This document shows positions 18,910 to 28,619 of a stretch of DNA of 64,000 nucleotides, piece by piece; within the stretch, counting starts at the first letter, position 1, and each line of letters begins with the position of its first letter. The notes under the pieces are model-generated. The model worked only from the letters and a program-made list of their open reading frames with translations, did no database searches and had not been told where the DNA came from. A program made the position numbers and the translations under genes. The stretch is taken from positions 1-64,000 of the forward strand of contig PNNC01000205.1 in assembly GCA_013824015.1 (NCBI GenBank), given 5' to 3'. Origin of the DNA: Polaromonas sp. (GTDB lineage: Bacteria > Pseudomonadota > Gammaproteobacteria > Burkholderiales > Burkholderiaceae_C).

Positions 18910-19650
18910 TCAGCGCCCACCGAAGATGGCGGTCCCCACCCGCACCATGGTGCTGCCCGCATGAATGGCAGCCTCCAGATCGGCGGTCATGCCCATCGAC
19001 AGGGTGTCCATCGGCCGCGGCAACACGCCGGCCTGATTGATCTGGTCAAACAGGTCTCTGGCCCTTTGGTGGACAGCACAAGCTGCTACAAAATCAGGAG
19101 CAGGCTCGGGGATGGACATGAGGCCGCGCAGTTGCAGCCGCGGCAGGCCCGCGACCGCCACGGCCAGCGCCTGCGCCTGCTGCGGCGCCACACCGGCCTT
19201 GGTCGCGCCGCCGTCGATATTGACCTGCAGGCACACCTGCAGCGGCGGCAAGTGGGAAGGCCGCTGCTCGCTCAGCCGCTGCGCAATCTTCAGCCGGTCC
19301 ACCGACTGCACCCAGTCGAAGTGTTCCGCCACCAGCCGCGTCTTGTTGCTCTGGACCGGGCCGATGCAGTGCCATTCGGAAGCGCTGGCGTCCCTGGAAC
19401 CGGGCGGCCGAAGGCCATCGGATTCCGATTCAAGCGCTGCGCGAACCGCAAGAATCTTGTCCACGCCCTCCTGGATGTAGTTCTCGCCGAAAGCGCGCTG
19501 CCCGCCCGCCACCGCCGCCAGCACCGCCTCGGCACCGAAGGTCTTGGACACGGCCAGCAGCCGCACACCGGCAGGATCACGCCCGCACGCGACACAGGCC
19601 GTGGTAATCCGGTCACGCACGGCTTGGAGCTTGTCAACAATCATGGTCAT
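18910..19650 (-). CDS. YggS-family PLP homeostasis protein
   Basis: LLAVSKTFGAEAVLAAVAGGQRAFGENYIQEG, WHCIGPVQSNKTR, LSMGMTADLEAAIHAGSTMVRVGTAIFG. Confidence 0.93.
   Translation of the reverse strand: MTMIVDKLQAVRDRITTACVACGRDPAGVRLLAVSKTFGAEAVLAAVAGGQRAFGENYIQEGVDKILAVRAALESESDGLRPPGSRDASASEWHCIGPVQSNKTRLVAEHFDWVQSVDRLKIAQRLSEQRPSHLPPLQVCLQVNIDGGATKAGVAPQQAQALAVAVAGLPRLQLRGLMSIPEPAPDFVAACAVHQRARDLFDQINQAGVLPRPMDTLSMGMTADLEAAIHAGSTMVRVGTAIFGGR
19047..19101 (-). repeat. ~55-bp dispersed repeat (copy inside yggS-like gene, sense)
   Basis: RC: gctcctgattttgtagcagcttgtgctgtccaccaaagggccagagacctgttt. Confidence 0.65.
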
Positions 19651-19684
19651 AATCCGACTGTAATACTCAAGAGGGATCCCCGGG

Positions 19685-20728
19685 ATGGACATTACCCAGC
19701 TGCTGGCTTTCAGCGTCAAGAACAAGGCATCCGACCTGCATTTGTCGGCCGGCCTGCCGCCCATGATCCGGGTCCATGGCGATGTGCGGCGCATCAACGT
19801 CGATCCGCTGGACCACAAGCAGGTCCACTCCATGGTGTACGACATCATGAACGACACCCAGCGCAAGAACTACGAGGAGTTCCTCGAGATCGACTTCTCC
19901 TTCGAGATCGACGGCCTGGCGCGCTTCCGGGTCAATGCCTTCAACCAGAACCGCGGCGCCGGCGCCGTGTTCCGGACCATTCCCTCGAAAATCCTGACGC
20001 TGGAGCAGCTCAACGCGCCCAAGATTTTCGGCGACCTGGCGATGAAGCCGCGCGGCATGGTGCTGGTCACCGGCCCGACCGGCTCGGGCAAATCGACCAC
20101 GCTGGCGGCCATGGTCAACTACCTCAACGAGACCGAATACGGCCACATCCTGACGGTGGAAGACCCGATCGAGTTTGTGCACGAGTCGAAAAAGTGCCTG
20201 ATCAACCAGCGCGAGGTCGGCCCGCACACGCTGAGCTTCAGCGCGGCGCTCAAGTCCGCGCTGCGCGAGGATCCGGACGCCATCCTGGTCGGCGAGATGC
20301 GCGACCTGGAAACCATCCGCCTGGCGATGACCGCCGCCGAGACCGGCCACCTGGTGTTCGGCACCCTGCACACCTCGAGCGCCGCCAAGACGATTGACCG
20401 GATCATCGACGTGTTCCCGGCCGAGGAAAAGGACATGATCCGCGCGATGTTGTCGGAGTCGCTGCAGGCGGTGATCTCGCAGACCCTGTGCAAGACCAAG
20501 GACGGCCAGGGCCGCGTGGCCGCGCACGAGATCATGCTCGGCACCAGCGCCATCCGCAACCTGATCCGTGAGGCCAAGGTCGCGCAGATGTATTCATCGA
20601 TCCAGACCGGCAACAGCGTGGGCATGCAGACGCTGGACCAGAACCTGACCGACCTCGTCAAGCGCAACGTCATTTCCGCCGCAGAAGCGCGCGGCAAGGC
20701 GAAGATCCCCGAGAACTTCCCGGGCTAG
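19685..20728 (+). CDS. pilT: Type IV pilus retraction ATPase
   Basis: MDITQLLAFSVKNKASDLHLSAGLPPMIRVHGDVRRIN; Walker A GPTGSGKSTTLA; AIRNLIREAKVAQMYSSIQTG. Confidence 0.97.
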   Translation: MDITQLLAFSVKNKASDLHLSAGLPPMIRVHGDVRRINVDPLDHKQVHSMVYDIMNDTQRKNYEEFLEIDFSFEIDGLARFRVNAFNQNRGAGAVFRTIPSKILTLEQLNAPKIFGDLAMKPRGMVLVTGPTGSGKSTTLAAMVNYLNETEYGHILTVEDPIEFVHESKKCLINQREVGPHTLSFSAALKSALREDPDAILVGEMRDLETIRLAMTAAETGHLVFGTLHTSSAAKTIDRIIDVFPAEEKDMIRAMLSESLQAVISQTLCKTKDGQGRVAAHEIMLGTSAIRNLIREAKVAQMYSSIQTGNSVGMQTLDQNLTDLVKRNVISAAEARGKAKIPENFPG

Positions 20729-20792
20729 TCAGCCCGTCAGCAGCGAAGTGCTGTCGCCGGTCCGCCGGCCGCAGCAGCCAATTGGAGAAACC

Positions 20793-21929
20793 ATGGAACG
20801 CGACCAGGCCAGTAAATTCATCAACGACCTTCTCAAGCTGATGGTCAGCCGCAACGGCAGCGACCTGTTCATCACCGGCGACTTTCCGCCGGCGATGAAG
20901 GTCGATGGCAAGGTCACCAAGGTCTCGCCGCAGCCGCTCAATGCCGGTCACACGCTGGCGCTGGCGCGCGCGATCATGAACGACAAGCAAGCGGCCGAGT
21001 TCGAGCGCACCAAGGAGTGCAACTTCGCGATCTCGCCACCCGGCGTCGGACGCTTCCGCGTCAACGCCTTCATCCAGCAGGGCAAGGTTGGCATGGTGAT
21101 GCGGGTGATTCCGGCCGTGCTGCCGACCATCGACGGCCTGGGTGTGCCGCAGGTGCTCAAGGATGTGGTGATGTCCAAGCGTGGCCTGTGCATCCTGGTC
21201 GGCGCCACCGGCTCGGGCAAGTCCACCACGCTCGCCGCGATGGTCGACTGGCGCAACGAAAACTCCTTCGGCCACATCATCACCATCGAGGACCCGGTGG
21301 AGTTTGTGCACCCGCACAAGAACTGCGTGGTCACGCAGCGCGAAGTCGGCCTGGACACCGACAGCTGGGAAGCCGCGCTGAAAAACACGCTGCGTCAGGC
21401 GCCCGATGTGATCCTGATGGGTGAGGTGCGCGACCGCGAAACCATGGAGCACGCGGTCGCCTTTGCCGAAACCGGCCACCTGTGCCTGTGCACCCTGCAC
21501 GCCAACAGCGCCAACCAGGCGCTGGACCGCATCATCAACTTTTTCCCCGAAGAACGCCGCGCCCAGTTGCTGATGGACCTGTCACTGAACATGAAGGCCA
21601 TGATCTCGCAACGCCTGGTGCCCAAGCAGGACAGCAAGGGCCGGGTCGCCGCCGTCGAGGTGATGCTCAACACGCCGCTGATTTCCGACCTGATCTTCAA
21701 GGGCGAAGTCTCCGAGATCAAGGAGATCATGAAGAAAAGCCGCAACCTCGGCATGCAGACCTTCGACCAGGCGCTGTTCGATGCCTTTGAAAGCAACATG
21801 ATCACCTACGAGGACGCGCTGCGCAACGCCGACTCGGTCAACGACCTGCGGCTGCAGATCAAGCTCAACTCGCAGCGCGCCAAGACGCAGGATCTGGCCG
21901 CCGGCACCGAAAACATGGCAATTATCTGA
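20793..21929 (+). CDS. pilU: PilT/PilU-type ATPase
   Basis: MERDQASKFINDLLKLMVSRNGSDLFITGDFPPAMKVDGK; Walker A GATGSGKSTTLA; downstream of pilT. Confidence 0.95.
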   Translation: MERDQASKFINDLLKLMVSRNGSDLFITGDFPPAMKVDGKVTKVSPQPLNAGHTLALARAIMNDKQAAEFERTKECNFAISPPGVGRFRVNAFIQQGKVGMVMRVIPAVLPTIDGLGVPQVLKDVVMSKRGLCILVGATGSGKSTTLAAMVDWRNENSFGHIITIEDPVEFVHPHKNCVVTQREVGLDTDSWEAALKNTLRQAPDVILMGEVRDRETMEHAVAFAETGHLCLCTLHANSANQALDRIINFFPEERRAQLLMDLSLNMKAMISQRLVPKQDSKGRVAAVEVMLNTPLISDLIFKGEVSEIKEIMKKSRNLGMQTFDQALFDAFESNMITYEDALRNADSVNDLRLQIKLNSQRAKTQDLAAGTENMAII

Positions 21930-21932
21930 TTC

Positions 21933-22853
21933 ATGACAGTTTCCAGCACCAACCCCAGAACCTACGAACCCGCGCCCTCCCGCAAAGTCGCCTTCCTCGG
22001 CCTCGGCGTCATGGGTTACCCGATGGCCGGCCACCTCGCGCTGGCCGGGCACCAGGTCACCGTCTACAACCGGACCGCTACCAAATCCATAGCATGGTGC
22101 GCAGAGTACGCAGGGGCTGGCGCCCCAAAACATGCCTCAACGCCGGGTCAGGCGGCACAGGATGCCGACATCGTTTTCTGCTGCGTCGGCAACGACGACG
22201 ATCTGCGCGGCGTGACGCTCGGCCCCGACGGCGCCTTTGCCGGCATGCGGGCGGGCGCGATTTTTGTCGACCACACCACGGCATCGGCCGACGTCGCGCG
22301 TGAGCTGTATGCCGCGGCGCAGGCGCTCGGCCTGCAGTTTGTCGATGCACCGGTCTCGGGTGGCCAGGCTGGCGCGCAAAACGGCGCGCTGACCGTCATG
22401 TGTGGTGGTGACGCCGCCGCCTTCGATGCGGTCAAGCCGGCCGGCATGGCGTTTGCCAAAGCCTTCACGCTGATGGGCGCCAGTGGCGCCGGCCAGCTCA
22501 CCAAAATGGTCAACCAGATCTGCATCGCCGGCCTGGTCCAGGGGCTCAGCGAAGCCATCGCTTTCGGCCAGAAAGCCGGCCTGGACATGAACCAGGTGCT
22601 GGAGGTGATCGGCAAGGGCGCCGCGCAAAGCTGGCAGCTCGACAACCGCGGCAAAACCATGGTCGCCGACAAGTTCGACTTCGGTTTTGCGGTGGACTGG
22701 ATGCGCAAGGACCTGGGCCTGGTGCTGGACGAAGCCAAAAGCAACGGCGCGCGGTTGCCGGTGACCGCGCTGGTGGACCAGTTTTACGCCGACGTGCAGG
22801 CCATGGGCGGCCAGCGCTGGGACACCTCCAGTCTCATCAAGAGATTGAAGTAA
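21933..22853 (+). CDS. NAD(P)-dependent oxidoreductase (3-hydroxyisobutyrate dehydrogenase / tartronate semialdehyde reductase family)
   Basis: VAFLGLGVMGYPMAGHLALAGHQVTVYNRT; FVDAPVSGGQAGAQNGALTVMCGG; GAGQLTKMVNQI. Confidence 0.9.
   Translation: MTVSSTNPRTYEPAPSRKVAFLGLGVMGYPMAGHLALAGHQVTVYNRTATKSIAWCAEYAGAGAPKHASTPGQAAQDADIVFCCVGNDDDLRGVTLGPDGAFAGMRAGAIFVDHTTASADVARELYAAAQALGLQFVDAPVSGGQAGAQNGALTVMCGGDAAAFDAVKPAGMAFAKAFTLMGASGAGQLTKMVNQICIAGLVQGLSEAIAFGQKAGLDMNQVLEVIGKGAAQSWQLDNRGKTMVADKFDFGFAVDWMRKDLGLVLDEAKSNGARLPVTALVDQFYADVQAMGGQRWDTSSLIKRLK
22077..22131 (+). repeat. ~55-bp dispersed repeat (copy inside oxidoreductase gene, sense)
   Basis: gctaccaaatccatagcatggtgcgcagagtacgcaggggctggcgccccaaaa. 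Confidence 0.75.
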
Positions 22854-22856
22854 GGC

Positions 22857-23035
22857 CCCCACGTTCGCTCGCTGCGCGTAGCTCTCTGCCCCCCCCGGGG
22901 GGCGCATTTTTCTCGGGAAACCCTGCGAAAAACCAGCCCCCACGTTCGCTCGCTGCGCGTAGCTCTCTGCCCCCCCCCGGGGGGCGCATTTTTCTCGGGA
23001 AACCCTGCGAAAAACCAGCCCCCACGCTCGCTGCG
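22857..23035 (+). repeat. Tandem direct repeat of about 80-81 bp, two full copies plus partial third
   Basis: ccccacgttcgctcgctgcgcgtagctctctgcccccc(cc)ggggggcgcatttttctcgggaaaccctgcgaaaaaccag occurs at about 22857-22936 and 22937-23017; third start at about 23018. Confidence 0.9.
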
Positions 23036-23054
23036 CCAGATGCCGGCGCGCACA

Positions 23055-23083
23055 AAAAAAGCCGGCTTGCAGCCGGCTTTTTT
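23055..23083. terminator. Bidirectional Rho-independent terminator
   Basis: aaaaaagccggcttgcagccggctttttt between convergent genes. Confidence 0.9.
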
Positions 23084-23100
23084 CTGTGGCGTGATCCCGC

Positions 23101-23769
23101 TCAGGAACGCGGTGCGGGAGCGGGCGCCGGCCTGGCCGTCGGGGGTAGCAGGCGCTGCATCTCTTCTTCGCTGATGATCTCGAGGATACGCACCACCTTC
23201 TGCACGCCGCGCGCGCCGCGGGCGATCTCGGTGGCCCGGTCCGCCTCGCGCTGGGTCACGCGCCCCATCAGGTACACCGTGCCGCGCTCGGTCACCACCT
23301 TGAAGGCATTGGCATACAGGTCCTTGGCGTCAATCAGCAGGGCCTTGACCTGGCCGGTGATCAGCACGTCCGACGAACGCTGCACCAGCGACGGGCTGTC
23401 GATGATGGCCAGCTCGTTGACCACGCCGTTGACGTTCTCGACGCGCGTGACCACCTGCTCAACCAGCTTTTTGTCGTTCTCGTTGAGCACCTCGCCGGTC
23501 AGCAGCACCTGGCGGTTGTAGCTGGTCACGCTGACGCGCGCGCGGCTGCCAATGTTGTCGCGCAGTCGGGCCATGGAGCGCAGCTCGATGCCTTCGTCCT
23601 CGAGCTGCGCGCCGGAAGTGCGGCGGTCCATCGCCACCAGGGCGCCGCCGGCCGCGCCACCCACCAGCAGCGGGAAGCAGGCGGTCAGGGAACTGCCCAG
23701 GACAGCCGCAGCGCCAACGGTCAGCAGCAGGCGTTTGAAAGAGCGGGAGGAGGTCGTCGATTTCATCAA
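23101..23769 (-). CDS. dolP: BON-domain lipoprotein
   Basis: [88 protein letters not shown]; yraN-diaA-dolP neighbourhood. Confidence 0.88.
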   Translation of the reverse strand: MMKSTTSSRSFKRLLLTVGAAAVLGSSLTACFPLLVGGAAGGALVAMDRRTSGAQLEDEGIELRSMARLRDNIGSRARVSVTSYNRQVLLTGEVLNENDKKLVEQVVTRVENVNGVVNELAIIDSPSLVQRSSDVLITGQVKALLIDAKDLYANAFKVVTERGTVYLMGRVTQREADRATEIARGARGVQKVVRILEIISEEEMQRLLPPTARPAPAPAPRS

Positions 23770-24362
23770 GGGGTTTCCTGGTCACCAAGTAATTGGGCAT
23801 CCACGCCATCACAAATGCAGTGAAGGATTAGCAGATGAACTTCCTGAATCCGTGCCGTGCGGTCGTGCGGCACGCAGATATGCACATCGGTTTCACGCAG
23901 CGCCGACGTCATCTTGCCGCCGCCCTTGCCGGTCAGCGCCACCACCGTCATCTCGCGCTCATGCGCGGCCTCGATGGCCGCCAGCACATTGGCCGAGTTG
24001 CCGCTGGTGCTCAGCGCCAGCAACACGTCGCCGGCGCCGCCGAGTGCGCGCACCTGCTTGGAAAAGATCACGCTGAAATCGTAGTCGTTGCCGATCGCCG
24101 TCAGGATGGAGCTGTCGGTGGTCAGCGCGATCGCGCCGAGCTCGGGCCGCTCGCGCTCGAAGCGCCCGACAAACTCGGCCGCGAAATGCTGGGCGTCGGC
24201 GGCCGACCCGCCATTGCCGCAGGCCAGCACCTTGCCGCCGCTGGTGACGCTGGCCAGGATGGCCTGCACCGCCGCAGCAATCGGTTTGGAGAGGATTTGT
24301 GCGGCCTGGTATTTCAGGTCGGCACTGTCGATGAAGTGCTGTTCAATGCGTTGTTCAAGCAT
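23766..24362 (-). CDS. diaA: SIS-domain protein (DiaA/GmhA-like)
   Basis: [53 protein letters not shown]. Confidence 0.9.
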   Translation of the reverse strand: MLEQRIEQHFIDSADLKYQAAQILSKPIAAAVQAILASVTSGGKVLACGNGGSAADAQHFAAEFVGRFERERPELGAIALTTDSSILTAIGNDYDFSVIFSKQVRALGGAGDVLLALSTSGNSANVLAAIEAAHEREMTVVALTGKGGGKMTSALRETDVHICVPHDRTARIQEVHLLILHCICDGVDAQLLGDQETP

Positions 24363-24479
24363 GGGTCAATGATACCGGGTCGGATATTTCAAAATCGCGA
24401 AGACGCGGCCTCAAGCTGCGCAGCGCAATGCATGGTTACAAAATCGGGGCGCATGTAGCAATCACAAGCACGGCCCGCA

Positions 24480-24941
24480 TCAATCGGCCTCGAAGGCGCC
24501 GCGCAGCCATTCGATGGTCGTGCCGCCTGGCGTATCCAGCCCGCCCTGCACCAGCACCACGTCAAAGCGGCAGGGCGGCGGCGTGGCAAACCGCATCAGG
24601 TAGTGGCGTGCCGCAAAAACCAGGCGCCGTTGTTTGACGGCGCCGATGCTGGCACCGGCGCCGCCGTGCGAGCTGCCTGTACGCTGGCGCACCTCGACAA
24701 ACACCAGGGTGCCGTCGGGCGCGCGCATGATCAGGTCGACCTCGCCGCCGCCGCGGCCGGGCGTGCGGTAATTGGCCTGCAAGAGCGTCAGGCCGGCGCG
24801 CACCAGGTGGTCACGCGCCAGCGATTCGGCGGCGTCGCCCAGCCGCTTGGTGGTAATCTGGCCGGGCTGGGTATCTGCGCTGGCCGTGCTGGCGCCGCTC
24901 CCGGTGGGCGTTTTTGCAAGCTGTTTCCTGGAAAACCACAT
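24480..24941 (-). CDS. YraN family endonuclease-like protein (UPF0102)
   Basis: GDAAESLARDHLVRAGLTLLQANYRTPGRGGGEVDLIMRAPDGTLVFVEVRQR. Confidence 0.9.
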   Translation of the reverse strand: MWFSRKQLAKTPTGSGASTASADTQPGQITTKRLGDAAESLARDHLVRAGLTLLQANYRTPGRGGGEVDLIMRAPDGTLVFVEVRQRTGSSHGGAGASIGAVKQRRLVFAARHYLMRFATPPPCRFDVVLVQGGLDTPGGTTIEWLRGAFEAD

Positions 24942-25132
24942 ACAAGCTAGAAACGGCAGTTGACCGCTCTCCCCTTGAATAAAATTCGCATGCTCATCAC
25001 CGTCTACCCCCCCAACCATCTTCCGCAATCCATGCTGTTTCGCTACGCACCCGATTGCACTGCTGCGTCCTCGCGCCTTCCCAAGCCACCCCATGACGGC
25101 CCACTCGGGCACGTCCAACCGCCGTTTCCAGC

Positions 25133-26023
25133 TTGAACGCCTCCTTCGACCTGGCCCTGGCGGCCGCGCGTGCTGCGGCGGGCATGCAGCATTATCCCGA
25201 AGCCGCCCTGTATGTGGTCGCCACGCCCATCGGCAACCTGTCGGACATCAGCCTGCGCGCCCTGCATGTGCTGCAGCTGGTGCACGCGATCGCCTGTGAG
25301 GACACCCGCCACACCCAGACCATGCTGCGCCAGTACGGCATCGACAAACCGCTGCTGCCGGTGCATGAGCACAACGAGGCGCAGGCGGCCGGCGGCGTGA
25401 TCGAACGCCTGCAGCGCGGCGAACGGGTGGCTTATGTCAGCGACGCCGGCACACCGGCGGTCAGCGACCCCGGCGCGCGCCTGGTGGCGGCGGTGCGCGC
25501 GGCCGGACTGGCCATCCTGCCGCTGCCGGGCGCCAGCAGCGTGACGGCGGCCCTGAGCGTGGCCGGCATCGGTGGCGACTCGGGTTTTGTGTTTGCCGGT
25601 TTTTTGCCATCCAAAGCCGCCGAGCGTGAGCAGGCCGTGCTGGCGCTGCAGGCCGACCCCCGGGCCGTCGTCATCCTCGAGGCGCCGCACCGCATCGAGG
25701 CGCTGGCACGCGCCATGGTCCCGTTGGGCGCCAGGCCGGTCACGATAGGCCGGGAACTGACCAAGCAGTTTGAAGAAATCACCACGGTGGCAGCGCAGGA
25801 CTTCAGCGCCTGGCTGGCGGCGGGCAGCCAGCGCACCCGCGGCGAATTCGCGCTGGTGCTGCACCCGGCGGAAAAAGCGCAGGCCGCCGACGACGGCCAC
25901 CGGGTGTTGCAGTTGCTGCTGGCGGAGTTGCCACTCAAGACCGCCGTCAAGCTCGCCGCCGACATCACCGGCGCGCCGCGCAATGAACTCTATGAAACGG
26001 CGCTGGCGCTGAAAAAAGCCTGA
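25133..26023 (+). CDS. rsmI: 16S rRNA (cytidine(1402)-2'-O)-methyltransferase
   Basis: LYVVATPIGNLSDISLRALHVLQLVHAIACEDTRHTQTMLRQYGI; FAGFLPSKAAER; start uncertain (TTG 25133 or ATG 25184). Confidence 0.94.
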   Translation: MNASFDLALAAARAAAGMQHYPEAALYVVATPIGNLSDISLRALHVLQLVHAIACEDTRHTQTMLRQYGIDKPLLPVHEHNEAQAAGGVIERLQRGERVAYVSDAGTPAVSDPGARLVAAVRAAGLAILPLPGASSVTAALSVAGIGGDSGFVFAGFLPSKAAEREQAVLALQADPRAVVILEAPHRIEALARAMVPLGARPVTIGRELTKQFEEITTVAAQDFSAWLAAGSQRTRGEFALVLHPAEKAQAADDGHRVLQLLLAELPLKTAVKLAADITGAPRNELYETALALKKA

Positions 26024-26036
26024 GGACGCCCGCCGC

Positions 26037-26528
26037 TCAGGGGGTGTCGACCACCATGCTGGGCCGCTCCTCGACGCCGGCGTGGGCCTTTTGCACGACC
26101 CGGCCGCCATCGAGGTAGACCCAGTAAAACATGTCCTGCAGGCCGTACCAGCGGTAGGTCAGGATGTCGCCGTTCCAGGACGCCACCCGCCCAACCAGCG
26201 CCGGCCGGCCGAACTCGCGCAGCACATCGGCCTCGGTCCACTGGCCGGGAACAATGCGTTCAAAGTCCTTTTCCGTGAGCACCTGCCGCACGCTGGCCAC
26301 CCGTCCCGCGGCATCAAGGTCCACCATGAAGGCGTACTGGCCGCCCGGCTGGCCCGAGTACTGCAGCCGGGTGCCTTGCTGGAGATTGACGACGGCCGTC
26401 GGCGCGCCCATGGCCGCCGTCACCTCTTCGCGCGACATGCCAGGCTTGACAGAACTGATGGGAAACACGGAACAGCCGGCCAGCCACAGCGCGGCACAGG
26501 CCAGGAGCAGGGTTTTGAGGGGTTTCAT
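26037..26528 (-). CDS. SmpA/OmlA (BamE-like) outer membrane lipoprotein
   Basis: Lipobox LAGCSVFP; ISSVKPGMSREEVTAAMGAPTAVV. Confidence 0.8.
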   Translation of the reverse strand: MKPLKTLLLACAALWLAGCSVFPISSVKPGMSREEVTAAMGAPTAVVNLQQGTRLQYSGQPGGQYAFMVDLDAAGRVASVRQVLTEKDFERIVPGQWTEADVLREFGRPALVGRVASWNGDILTYRWYGLQDMFYWVYLDGGRVVQKAHAGVEERPSMVVDTP

Positions 26529-26654
26529 CGAATATCGTCCTTGTTGGGCTTGCCGCGCGACCGGTCGCGCTCAGGGCCTGTCCTGTTTATACATGGTCGC
26601 CTTGGCCTTTGCAGGGACCCCGGTCCGGATCGCCAGCTTCCCCGACAATCAGGC

Positions 26655-27260
26655 ATGGACAAACCCCACGCCCCGGCCACCGACAGAAACCGCGAACCGA
26701 TCCTGGAGGTGCTGCGCGAGCGTTTTGCCGACCGCCGCGAGGTGCTGGAAATCGGCAGCGGCACCGGCCAGCACGCGGTGTATTTTGCGGCCGCGCTGCC
26801 GTGGCTGCACTGGCAGGCCTCGGACGTCGCCGCCCACCTGCCGGGCATCGGGCTCTGGCTGGACGAAGCCGGCCTGGCCAACACGCCGCCGCCGGTCGAA
26901 GTGGACATGCGCAGCCCCTGGCCGGACATCCCTTTCGACGCGGTCTTCAGCGCCAACACCCTGCACATCATGGGCTGGCCGCAGGTGCAGCAGCTGTTTG
27001 CCGAACTCGGGCGGCGCATGCCGGCAGGCGGACTGCTCACCGTCTACGGCCCCTTCAACTACGGCGGGCAGTTCACCAGCGACAGCAATGCGCAGTTTGA
27101 TGCCTCGCTGCGCGCCGGCAACCCGGCCAGCGGCCTGCGTGATTTTGAGGCGGTCAACGCACTGGCGGCGGCAGCCGGCCTGGAGCTGATCGACGACCGC
27201 GCCATGCCGGCCAACAACCGCTGCATCAGCTGGCGGCGCGGCCCGGACGCGCGCGCCTAG
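26655..27260 (+). CDS. DUF938-type SAM-dependent methyltransferase
   Basis: NREPILEVLRERFADRREVLEIGSGTGQHAVYFAAALPWLHWQASD; ISWRRGP C-terminus. Confidence 0.88.
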   Translation: MDKPHAPATDRNREPILEVLRERFADRREVLEIGSGTGQHAVYFAAALPWLHWQASDVAAHLPGIGLWLDEAGLANTPPPVEVDMRSPWPDIPFDAVFSANTLHIMGWPQVQQLFAELGRRMPAGGLLTVYGPFNYGGQFTSDSNAQFDASLRAGNPASGLRDFEAVNALAAAAGLELIDDRAMPANNRCISWRRGPDARA

Positions 27261-28288
27261 AGGGCCCGCGCGCTGCGCTTGCCGGGACGCGAGGAATAAC
27301 GCACGCCAGCATCGAGTTCCTCGACCTGAACCTGCGCGGGACGGCCGGCATACACCTCGGCCTTGAGCCAGTCACATTCGGCCTGCAGCCCGGCTTCGTC
27401 CCCCAGCCGCGTGTGCCACACCCGCGCGGTCCCGTCCCAGCGATAGCCCCTGCCCTTGAGAACGTCCTTGGCCTCGAAGGGGGCTGCCGTCGCCTGCAGG
27501 CGGTAGCTCGGCCGGACCGACTCCGCCAGCAGGCAGGCCAGCCCGGTCTGGCCCGAGGACAGCGGGCTGGTCAACACCGCCAGCAGGGCATGGCAATCCA
27601 TTTCGGCGCGGTGCGCATCGTAAAACCAGCCCAGCTCCATCGCCAGTTGCGTGAGCTTGGCCGAGCTGCGGCCTTCCTTTTTCCAGTCGAGGTCGGCAAA
27701 GGAACAGGCCCAGGGACGCTGCGCAAACTGCGCCAGGCGGCCCTCGGCAAAGGGCCGGTCAAAGCCGGCATTGTGGGCCAGCACCAGGTCCGCGCTGCCC
27801 AGCATGGCGGCCACCCGCTCTTCATCGATGCGCTGGCCGCGCACCATGTCGTTGTTGATGCCGGTCAGCGCCTGGATCTCCGCCGGGATCGGCATGCCCG
27901 GGTCTTCCAGCCCGTCATACACCTCGACCCGGCCAGTCGGCAGGCCGGTGGCGGTTTCAACATCGACGCTCAGCAGGGCCAGTTCCATGATGCGGTCGCG
28001 CGAGGCATCGAGCCCCGTGGTTTCGGTGTCCAGGATCAGCACCCGGGTGACCGGCCCCGTGGGCTGGTGCGCGAATTCCGTGACCACAGGCAGACGCCGC
28101 AGCACCCGGTAATCGGCATGGCTGTCGAGCAGGCGCGCCATGGCCTCGGGCGCCAGCGCGGTGACGGGTTCAGCGGCGGAAGTGGTTCTGGTTTTGCGGA
28201 GACGGGTGGTTGGCGGCGCTACCGGCGCATCGTCGAAGCCAAAACCCAGCTGGCCGGATACCGGGACGTGAGCGTCTGCCTCGTTCAT
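27257..28288 (-). CDS. DnaQ-like 3'-5' exonuclease domain protein
   Basis: VLILDTETTGLDASRDRIMELALLSVD; LAHNAGFDRPFAEGRL; HRAEMDCHALLAVL. Confidence 0.85.
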   Translation of the reverse strand: MNEADAHVPVSGQLGFGFDDAPVAPPTTRLRKTRTTSAAEPVTALAPEAMARLLDSHADYRVLRRLPVVTEFAHQPTGPVTRVLILDTETTGLDASRDRIMELALLSVDVETATGLPTGRVEVYDGLEDPGMPIPAEIQALTGINNDMVRGQRIDEERVAAMLGSADLVLAHNAGFDRPFAEGRLAQFAQRPWACSFADLDWKKEGRSSAKLTQLAMELGWFYDAHRAEMDCHALLAVLTSPLSSGQTGLACLLAESVRPSYRLQATAAPFEAKDVLKGRGYRWDGTARVWHTRLGDEAGLQAECDWLKAEVYAGRPAQVQVEELDAGVRYSSRPGKRSARAL

Positions 28289-28339
28289 GGTGACCTTCAG
28301 GCGATGTGTCGCAAGTGTTGGTGGTGGCGAAAGAGGCGT

Positions 28340-28415
28340 TGGTGCGGCTGGCGGGGATCGAACCCACGACCCTTGGCTTCGGAGGCCAATACTCTATCCA
28401 CTGAGCTACAGCCGC
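28340..28415 (-). tRNA. tRNA-Arg (anticodon CCG)
   Basis: RC gcggctgtagctcagtggatagagtattggcctccgaagccaagggtcgtgggttcgatccccgccagccgcacca folds as cloverleaf; loop CTCCGAA gives CCG; encoded CCA. Confidence 0.96.
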
Positions 28416-28619
28416 AACGCTGAAATGACGACCCTGTCCGGTTTTGCCGTTTGCAGGGAGTTCGCAGGACCTGGCCGCGGGGGCGGTGATCCTGTGGAAG
28501 TCACGGATTCTACCAGCCGGGTGAAGCTGCTGCCGGTTCGGGGGAGGCCGCAGCTATAATCAAAGGTTGTCGAATATGAGTTGCTTTAGTCACCCGATTT
28601 CTGCCTTTTTGAGGAAGCC

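Noticed and set aside
22857-23035. CRISPR array
   Set aside because: Long GC-rich units directly abutting, no repeat-spacer alternation, no cas genes in the window.
22784-23055. Minus-strand ORFs of 72-90 aa with internally repeated protein sequence
   Set aside because: They are translations of the 80-bp tandem DNA repeat, not conserved proteins.
24942-25132. Possible small RNA between yraN and rsmI
   Set aside because: No convincing promoter, hairpin or terminator; probably 5' leader sequence.
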